Translations under genes and position numbers: made by a program
Notes under the pieces: generated by a model
The model's database searches: none
Seen by the model: only the letters and a program-made list of their open reading frames with translations
Told to the model about the DNA's origin: nothing
Shown here: piece after piece, positions 51,664-62,700 of the stretch
Position numbering within the stretch: the stretch's first letter is position 1
Layout: each line of letters starts with the position of its first letter
Origin: Symbiodinium natans
Lineage: Eukaryota; Sar; Dinophyceae; Suessiales; Symbiodiniaceae
Assembly (NCBI GenBank): GCA_905221605.1
Contig: CAJNDS010000001.1
Coordinates: 2,720,025 to 2,784,024, forward strand
DNA length: 64,000 nucleotides
Direction: 5' to 3'

Positions 51664-51745
51664 AACCCTAAACCCTAAACCCTAAACCCTAAACCCTAAA
51701 CCCTAAACCCTAAACCCTAAACCCTAAACCCTAAACCCTAAACCT
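51664..51745 (-). repeat. Telomere-like array (CCCTAAA)n
   Basis: About 11 uninterrupted heptamers. Confidence 0.9.
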
Positions 51746-51749
51746 AGAC

Positions 51750-53330
51750 ATTGATTAGTTAAGATTGTTTTTTCAGGTTGAGGGTTTAGGCCTTCGGGGC
51801 TCTGGGGTTTAATGCTTTTGGGTGGAAGGGTTTCGCAGGTTTGGTGGTTTCGGGCTGTGGTTCAAGTTACCAGGGCGAGGTCTCAACGAGTGCGGTTGGC
51901 TGTTGAGTGCTTTCCTGGGGTGGGCTTGCGTACAGGGATCCATGAGGACGTGCTGTTTCTGCAAACTTTAGAGTTTAAGATTTAGGGTTTAGGGTTTCAA
52001 AGCAAATACCTGCCGAGCGACGCAGTAACTAGTCGCTAAGCAGCTAAGCCATATCGTCGCAGATCGGAAGTGTCGGAACATCTCACACGACGCACACACA
52101 GGCATGCATTGCATCATTCCCAAAAAATCCTTCAACCCATTCCCGCGCGTACACGGGGAGGAGTTAGCAGACAACCCGAAACCCTAAACCCTAAACCCTA
52201 GACCCTAAGCCTTAAACCCTCCCCAAGCCCTCAACCGCAGAGGCGCCACGGCACGGTCGTCCCCCGCACTCGATGAGGAGACGACCCGGCGACCTCCCCC
52301 CGAGCCCGCCTTTGTTCTAGGGTCTTTAAGGGAAGGTTTAGCGTTTAGGGTTTAGGGTTTCAGTTTAGGGTTTAGGGTTTAGGATTTAGGGGCTTAGGGG
52401 CTTAGGGGTTTAGGGAAGGTTTAGGATAAGTCCCACCCTTCAGGCTGGTAGGGCCTCCGAATAAAGTGCCAGGGACCTGAGACCCCTGTTCCAGGGTCCT
52501 TTCTAAAAGAGAGGATCCGTAAACCCTGAACCCTGCACCCTAAACCCTAAACTCTAAACCCTAAACCCTAAACCCTAAACCCTAAACACTAAACCCTAAA
52601 CGCCCGCTTCAAGGATGGGTATGATTTTGGCAGCCTTGGGGCCTAGGCACCAAGGGAGAACCAAGCCAGGGATCATCAACGGATGTTTGGGCTTGTGGCT
52701 CAGAGTCTTAGGCCTTAGGGTTCAGGGTTTAGGGTTTAGGGTTTAGGGTTTAGGGTTTAGGCTATGGAGTTTTCGGCTTAGGGTGTTAGTCTATGGGGTA
52801 TAGGGTCTAGGGTTTAGGGTCTGAAGGTTTATACGGTCTCAGTTCCAAGAATCCGAGAAGGGGAGAGCAACCCAGTCATGATGTTCGGTGGCCGCCGCAG
52901 CATTTATCGGGAGGGTGCTGAGAAGGCAAGACCCCCCGCGACCCCCAGGCCCCGTAGGGCCACAGGGTTCAGGGTTTAGGGTTTAGGGTTTAGGGTTTAG
53001 GGTTTAGGGTTCATAGGGTTGAGGGTTCAGGGTACAGCCCTAATTAAACCCTAAGTTATCCCAAAAAGGCGAGGCGTGGGTCTCTTAGGGTTTCAGACCT
53101 TTCAGCCCAAAATGCTTAAGCCATGGTAGCTTGTGGGGGTCATTGACATAGAGTGTTGGAGCCTCGGAGCCTCTGATTCGGGAGGTGTAGAGGGTTTAGG
53201 GTTTAGGGTTTAGGGTTTCGGGTTTAAGGGCACACAAGCGCCATCCATCACGCGGATGCCGTGGGGCCTGCGAGATTGTTCCAGCCAGTGCCTGGAACAG
53301 ATTGGGGGGTTTTCAGAAGTAAGGGGACCC
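51750..53330. other. Heptamer-rich stretch upstream of the retrotransposon
   Basis: Mixed heptamer runs with unique pieces, including GC-rich open blocks near 52,242-52,315 and 53,225-53,320. No gene can be assigned apart from the candidate exon at 52,866. Confidence 0.5.
52866..52924 (+). CDS. Candidate exon, perhaps of a 2-oxoacid dehydrogenase E1 beta
   Basis: Reads SNPVMMFGGRRSIYREGAEK before a GC (gcaaga). It loosely resembles the NP-x4-F...LYR...AE segment of branched-chain 2-oxoacid dehydrogenase E1 beta subunits. The resemblance is short and needs one gap, so the name is only a lead. Confidence 0.25.
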
Positions 53331-53334
53331 TCAC

Positions 53335-53434
53335 CTAGATCAGTGTTAGGGATCCTTTTTACTTTTTGGGTTATGGGCTTTCTTAGAGATGAACAAAAAG
53401 GATCCTTTTTTCTTCCTAGGGGAACAGGGATTAA
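53335..53434. repeat. Dispersed element, family C copy 3
   Basis: Third copy of the ctagatcagtgttaggga element, 33 bp upstream of the retrotransposon. By eye it is nearly identical to the copies at 23,947 and 30,045. Confidence 0.8.
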
Positions 53435-53462
53435 GTCACCATAAACCCCCCCAAAATAGTAG

Positions 53463-53467
53463 GATTC
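53463..53467. repeat. Target-site duplication, left (GATTC)
   Basis: GATTC directly before the 5' LTR matches GATTC at 63,168-63,172 directly after the 3' LTR; 5 bp is the usual length for copia integrases. Confidence 0.93.
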
Positions 53468-53755
53468 TGATGAAGTGAGATTCAGCTGACAGCAAGCTCA
53501 CCCATGTCCGAGGCCGTTTGAAGGGCCCAACGTGCAGAAAGCCGAACGTGCCAAGCCCATGAAAGCCATGAAGGCCATGAAGGCGATGAAGGCATGAAAA
53601 GGCGAAGCTGCATAACAACTCGCAATGTATAGCAGGCATAGTTACAGTGACATGTGCTCCTGAGAAAAGATCTGTCGCGACCTGTGTCGCATTCGGTGTG
53701 CCATGGCCCTGCAATCCTCCGATGATCTTCATAACCTCCGGCCCCCAACCGGACA
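53468..53755 (+). repeat. 5' LTR (288 bp)
   Basis: Starts TGATGAAGTGAG and ends CAACCGGACA. Identical by eye to 62,880-63,167. It contains a short atgaaggcc/atgaaggcg tandem motif and, at 53,703, the ATG of the polyprotein. No obvious TATA box. Confidence 0.95.
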
Positions 53756-56700
53756 GGTTATGAGCCCAATGATGCCAATGGCGGAGGGCATGGCAGGTGC
53801 TCGAGATTCAGTTCCTGGACAAGCTGGTTTGCCGAGTGGGGAAATGGGCAGACATGGTGGATATGGAACACTGAATCCGATCCCGAATCGGAGTGGAGCA
53901 ATGGGACCATCGCCTTTGATGAATGGTGTGAATCCTGCAGGAGTGGCTGTTTCTTTGGATGGGCCAACGATAACCGGATCTGGCGAAGCGAGAACCGCAC
54001 TGGGCGCGACGAACGAAGCGACGAGGGTGGGTCTAGGGCCTAGGGTTGACATAGGGACAGCAGAACTGCAGCAGCATCAGCAGACAGCAGTTCCTACACA
54101 CCCAGCCACAGCACCTCAGGCCCTGGGACCACCACTACCAGGTCTGAGTTCCTTCCAAGATCGTCCTCAAGAACCGCCACAACTCGCTTTGGAGGCACCA
54201 CCTGCTAGAGAAGCCGCCAGGGTCACTCAAGAACCAGATGATCAATCCCTGCTGGCTATGGTTCCTCGTCAAGGCCTACTACAACCGTCCCAAGAGGCCC
54301 GAAATGCAATGGCGCAGCTAGCTGAGCAACAGACAGCTCTCGTTGCAGCGGTCCAGTCTAGGGCCCGAAGGATGTTGCAGGGGACGGGTGTGGAGCAGAG
54401 TGATCAAGATCCAGTTCATAGCAGTGAAGATCATGTGGTTTGGTATTCCAGGCTACGAGGACTTGTTCAGGGTGTGGTGAATCCAGTGATGGAGAGGGTC
54501 CAGGTGATGAGGAGTCGTACTGCGATGAGCTCACCCCAGGCCTGGCAGTCACCGACAACGACGCCCGAACCTCGTGAAGCTGGAACTCCACTTATGGAAC
54601 CTGCCATGCAGCAAGCCATGCAGGAATGGACACAGAGGACCTCTTTGTTGCAGCCAAGGCAAGATCTGTTTGGAAGTCCTGCTGAGCACTCGTCGGGCGA
54701 GTCTGTCTCCCCTGAGATGGTGCAAGAAGAGGTCAGGCGACAGGTTCAGATTGCAATCCAAGGACGAGATGTCAAGGTGCACCAGCTTCAATCGGAAAAT
54801 GACGAGTTGAAGAAACTGCTGCATCAGGTGATGGAAGCCGCCTCAAGACCGCAGGGGGTGGGTGAGGAGATGACGAGAGCCGACCTGAGAGGCCGCTTGG
54901 GATCTGGGGGCCTTGAACTTCCAGGTATTCGAAGGGCAAGGGGAAGCGATCGTCCTCATCAACCAGAGGAACTACGGCCAATTGGGGTGGAAAACGGAGC
55001 TGCAGGGCTGCTTGGTCCTCCCCCTGGATTGGATGGTGGTGGATATAGAGCTAGCTTCGTGAACAATGATGGTGGCAATGTGGGTGGTGGTGCCCAGGAA
55101 CAGGGCACAGGGAAACCGCCTACAGGGTTGAGCTCTGATTTGCAAGGAGGGCAAGCCGTGGCGGGTGAAGGCGAGAACCTTGGCAAGAACGACACCCTTC
55201 CTGAAGCAGGTCGGAGCAGTGGTGGCGCTGGCAGCGTGGGAGGTGGAGGACCAAAGGACAAGGAGACCTCGACCCTTGAGCTTCTAGCACATGGAATTCA
55301 GCAGTTGCAGCAGATGCAGATGAAGAAGGATGGCCATGACCCTGAGCTCCTGAAGGGCAGTGTCGAGTTACCGAAGATGCCGGAGCCCTACACAGATAGC
55401 AGTTCCGTGGCCTTCCTGGAGTGGATGTACGAAGCGGGGCAACTCATCGGCTCCCTGACGGAGAAAGCCTCTGGATGGTGGGAGGCGAACTCCCAGTTGG
55501 CAGTGAACACCTACAAGGCCTACCAGGGTGAGTCGCCACTCCAAAAGTTGAAGATCAGGGTGGGGGCGAACTCCTTTGTGGACGATGAGAAATGGTCAAG
55601 ACTGGAACGAAGAGTCATGACCTTACTGCTCCAGTCGATGCAACCCCAAATCAAGAACGAGGTGATGATGCTCCGGATAGACAAGGTCAAGGATTGTCTG
55701 TTCAAGCTATACACCATCTACACCCCGGGTGGAGCAAGTGAGAGGGCATCATTGATCAAACAACTGGAGTACATTGCACCTCAAGACAGCCCAACGGAGC
55801 TCACCGCCAGCTTGAGGAAATGGAAGAAGCTGGTCTCTCGAGCCTCAGAGATGGGAGTGAACATTCCCGATGGCTCTGTGCTGATGGTGGCGGTGGAGAA
55901 TGCGATCAAGAAGGTTGTAAGTGGACAACCGGATATGGCCTTCAAGTTGAACATGGCGAAGCAGGACCTCCAACTCCCTTACCAGCCACATATCACCTCC
56001 GTCTTGACCTATGTGGACCATATCCTGGCTGAGCTCCAACAGGTGATCCCCATTGCGCGCAACGACCTGAAGCTCAAGGGCATGAACGTGGAACCAAAAA
56101 CACCGTCCAATGCTGGAAGTCCAGCAAGAGGCCAGAAAGCACCTTGCAAGTTCTGGTCCAGTGACGAAGGTTGTCGGAAGGGTTCAAGTTGCAAGTTTGC
56201 TCATGAGTTCATGTCCAAGGAGGAGAAGAAGGGTCGATGCTGGCATTGTGGAGGAAAGAACCACCGGCAGAACGAATGCCCTGTGAAAACGGGAAAATCA
56301 AAGGGAGGTGGAAAGGGAAGCTCGTCCACCCAATCTACAACTCCACCGACTTCGACAGCGGCTACCGTGGCAGCGATGGCGGTGACCCCTCCTCCTGGTG
56401 ATCAACATCTTCAATCAGGAGAAGCCCCAGCACCCACAGCGCCTGCAGGTTCGGGAACATTGACCTCGTCCGGTTCGTCATCGGCTGCCTCTACCGTCTT
56501 GTTTTCGGAGCAACCGACCCAAGCTCAAACCACTGAAGTCCGTGAGCTGGCAGAACAATTCCTGGCGAAGTTGAAGCGACTGGCACCCATGCAGGTGGAA
56601 ACCAATGAGGCCATCGCGACCTTGAACCACTTCCTCCGGAGTCAAGGGCTGGAATCACCGCAAGGATTGGCTCTTCTTGACAGTGGAGCCTCTCACCCAT

Positions 56701-59700
56701 ATAGAGCTCCAAGGTCTCAAGACGAAGTTCAGAAAGCCAGAAAAGTGGCGGTCCAGTTGGCGGATGGGAGGACAGTTCGACTTCGACAAACTACCGCAGG
56801 GACTTTGCTGCCGGAACAAGCCAATGAGGGTGACAACTTCGGTGGGACCATCCTGCCTTTAGGCAGCTTGGTGCAGTCACTCGGGTGTACTTTGAGGTGG
56901 AGCCGGAGGCGAGGACTACAAGTTCACCATCCAGAACATGGTCTGCTGCCCACAAAGCTTGTGGGAAATTGCCCGGTCTTGAGAGAGGCCGAAGCTCTGA
57001 AGCTAATCAGTGACCTAGAGGAGGTTGAGCTCGGGAAATTGAAGGCCAACAACATGGATGGCGTCATGAGGGCATTGAACACCGGAGGTCAAGAAGAAGG
57101 ACCATCATGGAGGGAAGGTTTGGATGAGTTCGTGGCAACGGGATCCAGGAGGGCTCTTCGTCGAATGCTGTTGGATCCAGACTCACCTTTGGGTTCTTGT
57201 ACTGAGGAGGAGATTGTGGCTATGATCGGCTTGGACGATGTGAACCTAAGTGATTCAAGCGGGGCGTCTATCTTGAAGGGTTTGCCGCTGAACCGAGCAG
57301 CAAGGCGAAGATTGCTGTCTACAAGATGGGCAATACACATGTTCAGCGGTGAAAGCAAGGACGCTGAGATGGAAACGGAGTCCATGTCGACCCTGAAGAT
57401 AGACCTGCGAATATCCAAAAGGTATAACATGCTGAAGAGCCACGAGACCACCAAGGCCCTATTGTGGGCTGCAGCCCGAGGACAAGTGGAAGGCCTCTAT
57501 GGGGGTCCGCCTCGTAAGATGGAGAACCAGGAGCTCCTCACGAAGAAGTTCTGGTTGATGTGGATCATTGCAAATCGAGGTGCAGAGCTCAGCGACCTAC
57601 GGAAGCCTTTTGTTGCCATGGAATTACCTGGACCGAGCGACTTCTGGAATGGCCCTGTCTGGCAGGGTATTAAGTCGACCTACGATGTGGCCACCCTCTA
57701 CATGGAGGTAAACCATGAAAGATACGCCTTCGCCACCAACCTCAACGTCCCGAATGGTTTCCTGGTACCGAACTTTGAAGCCTTGTCCCAATCAACACCT
57801 CCGAGATCCCAATGGCCAGATGAGCTGAAGCAGCGACTGTATACCGGGATGAAGCTTTGGAGAGTCTATGGGGACGAAGGCATGAGATTGAGGATGATGG
57901 CAAGGATGACAAAGCCGGTGAACATGACGGAAAAGGAGCTAAAGCATTGGGAGGACCATGTGAAAGCAGGCCACATCCCCTATGATCGTCGTTGCCAAAC
58001 ATGTGTCCGGACGGCGGCGACGGGCCGGGCCCACCGGAGAACTTTAGCGCCGAGTGCATACTCACTTTCGCTGGATATCGCCGGTCCTTTCAGGGCCAGA
58101 GGCGAAACAGCGGATTCGGCTCGCTACAGGTACCTCCTCGTGGGAGCATACTGCCATCCGAAGTTGGAAGCCTGTCGGGAGAGTCCAAATCCTGAGGAAG
58201 AAGCTGAGATGCAGGATGATGGTCTGGGGGTGGACAATGATGACCCTATGGAAGAGGAGGATAAAGGCGATCCAGTTGAGGAGGAGGACGACAACTACCA
58301 GAAAGAGATGAATGAGAGGTACAAGATGATCTACAAGCACATTGGAGATGACATCGAGTACCAGACCTTGCATTTCGCAGTACCTATGGAGACCCGAACA
58401 GGGAAGGAAGTGTTTGCGAAGGTCCGAGACATCTACCTGGAGCTTCGTCGTGATGGACTCCCCTTAACAAGAATCCACTCGGATCGTGGAAGGGAGTTAA
58501 AGGGGCAAGCCTTGAGGTCCTGGATGTCTGAACGGGACATCCTGGCGACTACGGGTGAGTCACAACAACCGCAGCAGAATGGAAGAGCCGAAGCCCTTGT
58601 ACGACAGTTGAAGAGCAGATGCAGGACCCTACTCCGATCTTCAGGATTACCCAGAACATGTTGGCCTCTAGCTGCAACCTTCAGTGCTCGAAGACAAAGA
58701 GATCTAGCGCTTGGAAAACTTGATGACAAGGACCTCACCTTCGGGGCGAAAACCTATGTCAAGGCCAAGGTCTTTGGAACTGGAGGCTCGTACGATTTAG
58801 ATGAAAGATGGAAGGAAGGGGTCTTCGTGGGATATTCCAGTGATGTCCAACGGGGAAAGGTTGTCCGGTTCGGAGATGGGGGCTATGTCACGAGTGTGCA
58901 TTTGAGACCGTATCTGGTGGACTCGGACGACCTGGTGGACCCGAATCCCTTGGAGCTGCATCTACCAGCACCAGAACGTCGTGTTCGAGGGAAGGCACGA
59001 ATCGCCGGAATGACCCTGCCAGAGACTTCTGCTGAGTTGTTGGCGAAGGAGTACCTCCAGGAGGAGAAGTTCGACTTAGAAGACATCCTCCGACTATGGC
59101 AAGAGCTCAAGCCACAACCCAAGGAAGGACTACGGACAAGCAGAAGAGAGAAAAGAAGGGAGGAACCAGCGATCTGGAAGACTGGTCAATTCACCCATGG
59201 TGGGATTTGCGGTCTGCTTGAAGCAACAAGGACAATGCCTTGGACAACATCCTACTTGACCAAGGTCCTCTCTGAATGGGTGGGGCACAACGAGTTCACC
59301 GCGCTGCAGATCACGGACAATGTGGGGATGCAAATGCATAGAGACAGCCACAACTCCCAAAGCCGAATGAACGTTGTCTTGCCTGTGTGCTTGCCGGAAC
59401 AGGGAGGTGGAATATGGGTTGAGGCCGACGAGGTGGACTACTGTTGGGAAGATGAATGGAGGCAAGTTCGCGAAGCTGAATGGCGAAGAGGCAAAGTCCA
59501 TGAACTACGACTTGGAGAACCAATCACATTCGACCCGAGGAAGTACCATGTGACTGAAGATTGGGTGGGAAGAAGGGTGGTTGTGGCAATGTATACTCCA
59601 AGGGCGAAGAATATGGATGGCTTCACGAAGGAAACCTTGGATGACCTTGGATTTGGAATGCCGGAAGAGGACCTCAGGCAGTTTCCCGATTACAAGAAAG

Positions 59701-62700
59701 GTGCGATCTTGAAGATGATGAACATGGCCCAAGAGGACAGGGAGGTGGACGCGGTGGTATTCCAAATGAAGGAGCCAACAGAATCCAAGGTGAGTTTGGA
59801 AGAATCTTTGGACGAGCTTCATGAACTTCAAGAAGGAATTATGGAAAGGCTTCGGGCTCGGGCTGAGAATCTAAGGGACCTACTCAATGAGGAGGAGATC
59901 TTAGCGGAAGAGCTACAAGCGACCAATGAAATGGTGAAGGAGGAAGCGGACCATGCCCGGGTGACGATCGAGGAGTGGCTTAAGGATGCCGAGGAGAAGA
60001 TGGGCAAAGTGAGAAAGGTAACTGAGTCCTTTTTCCTCAAAGTCGCGAACCTGAACGAGAATGATGAGATCGCGAATGTGGAAGAGTACCTCCAGAATCT
60101 GCAGGAGGACTTGAAGGTGACCTTGGATGTGCCCTTGGACCAGGTGAAGCTGTGTCTCGAAAAATGGGTTGAAGCAATCCAAAAGGAGCTAACCAACCTG
60201 GAGGTGAACACCGGGGCGCTAGAGAGAATCACCATGGAGGAGGCGAAGCAGATGGAAAGAGAGGGAAGGCTCCGACTCATCCCTGGAAAAATGGTCTTCA
60301 CTGTCAAACCTGTGGGGGAGGCCAATTCGGGGAGTATCTCATCTACCTCACCAAAATGGAAACGGAAAGCGAGGATGGTTATCTGTGGGAACAGGGTGGA
60401 CTTCGATGACGACCACACCAAGGAGTTGCTCTATGCTTCGGGGGCATCGGCCGAGAGTCTGAGGATCGCACTGTGCATTGCAGTGGCAGGTGGATGGCTG
60501 GCAGCAGTCACCGATATCACTGGTGCATTTCTTCTTTCGGAATGGCCAGAAGGCAAGCCTCGATATGGTGTCCTACCTCCTCGAATTCTTCAACAGGGTG
60601 GATTTCTGGGGCCTACGGATGTTCTTTTGGTCAAGCGGCCGCTATACGGACTCCGTGAGTCGCCGGCACTTTGGGCTTCCTACAGAACACGTGTGTTAAA
60701 GGGTCTGGAGATACCGTACCACAAGGGCAGCCTCCGATTGAAACAGCTGAGGACGGACTCTGAGTTGTGGATGATCATGTTCTGCGAGGGCGAGGAAATG
60801 ACCCTGTACGGCATCCTGGTCACTTATGTCGATGATCTTCTGTACCTCAGCGACTCGGAAATCATTGAAGCCGTGCATGGATGGATCAAGGAGAGGTGGC
60901 CTTGTGCTCCACTGGAATATGCCAAACAAGAAGGGGGCATAAGATACCTGGGAATGGAGTTGGTCCAGGATGAGAATGGACTATTCTCCTTGGGGCAGGC
61001 GGGCTACGTGCGAAATCTGGTCCGAATCCATGGTTTGAGCGAGGAGGCTACATCGAACCTACCATGCCCGAAGGAATGGTTGTGTGACGATGACTACGAC
61101 CTTCAGGAGGAGAACTACACGGAAAGCGAATTGAGGCGTGGACAAAAAATCACAGGAGAGTGTCTGTGGCTATCGTGTAGAACCCGACCCGACCTCCTCT
61201 TCGTCACCAACTACATGTCGTCGACGGTGTCACGATCTCCATGCCGCGTGTATCGCATTGGGCTTAAAGTCATCGCCTACTTGAACGCGACGGTTGACCT
61301 GAAAATCCGGGTGGATAAGATCCCGAGCAGTTCCGACCAGATCCCGAGCAGTTCCGACCAGATCCCAAGCAGTTCCGACCAGATCCCAAGCAGTTCCAAC
61401 CAGATCCCGAGCAGTTCCAACCAGATCCCGAGCAGTTCCAACCAGATCCCGAGCAGTTCCAACCAGATCCCGAGCAGTTCCGACCAGATCCCGAGCAGTT
61501 CCAGTCAGACTCTAAACAGCAGCGATGACAAGCAAGCACACCAGGTGGTTTCGGGTCATAAGGTTCGGTTCAACGTGCAACTCTGTGGATATTCAGATGC
61601 TTCCTTTGCGCCGTTTGGTGGAAAGAGCTTTGGTGCCAGTGTTGCAGTGGTGGGAAGGACTCCAGTTGCTTGGAAAGCGAGCAAACAGTCGATGGTGAGC
61701 ATGTCGGTTTGTGAGGCAGAGATGATGGAAAGTGCGACATGTGGGCTTCTTCTTGAATCGGTGGCTTCAATCCTGGTGGAAATTTGTGGACCAATTGTCT
61801 GCCCTGAACTAAGGGTAGACAATGCTGCTGCCACGAGCCTCCTTTCAGGCTCACATGGGTCATGGCGGACTCGACATCTGAGAATCAGACATGCCTACAT
61901 CTTGGACAAGATCGCCCGAGGAGAACTCCGAGTGAAACACACTCCGGGGGACCGCCAATTGGCGGACCTTCCAACGAAACTACATCCCCGGGCTCGACTG
62001 ATGGAATTGCTGCGATTGTGGGCAATGTTTGGAATTCCGGAGTTGGACAGGGCACATCAAATGGAGGATCTGAGGCTTTGTTACTTGATGCTGGCAATGA
62101 TGGCTATGATGTCGATTGGCGTTGAAGGAAGGAAGGTCGAAGACCCGAACTCCTTTCTGAAGGAGCCTCTGGCAGCGACTGGAACGATGGAGCTTCTGTT
62201 GCTGCTGGGAATGTCGTGCGTTGTGGCTGTGGCATGCTGGGAGATGATCAAGATGATTGGAAAGTGGGGCTGGAATAAGATGTTTGGGACAAAGAAGACG
62301 AGGAAGCTAAGAAGGCTTCGAGACTTGGCGAAGATGGCAGCGGAAGCAGAGGTGAAACGAAGCCTGGAACAAGCGAGTGAGGAGTCCGAGGCTACAATCC
62401 ACCAAGCAAGGCGACAGACCGGAAACCGGGCAACGTCTTCGTCTGAGCCAAAGACGAGGACCGTGGGAACACAGACCCCAGCTGTGGAGCCGGAAATCCA
62501 TGAGAGGGTGGTGACTGTTCATGTTCCAGAGGTTCGAGAAAGAGTGGTTCATGTAGAAGTCCCAGCCCGGGAAACCCATCGCTACGACCGTATCAACGAG
62601 ATCTACATGACCGGCCACGGTGGAGGTGCTTTCCACACTTGCCAGGACTGCCAGGGCTTCCGATTGGCGACATCAAGGGTGCATCCCATTGCCTTGTGTA

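Noticed and set aside
1-53300. A true chromosome end
   Set aside because: Heptamer arrays are short, in both orientations, and interrupted by gene exons and transposable elements; they are interstitial.
61270-61539. Minus-strand ORF of CSGSGWN repeats
   Set aside because: It is the complement of the 21-bp coding repeat of pol.
53729-62636. Many minus-strand and off-frame ORFs inside the retrotransposon
   Set aside because: They are shadows of the 3,014-codon gag-pol frame.
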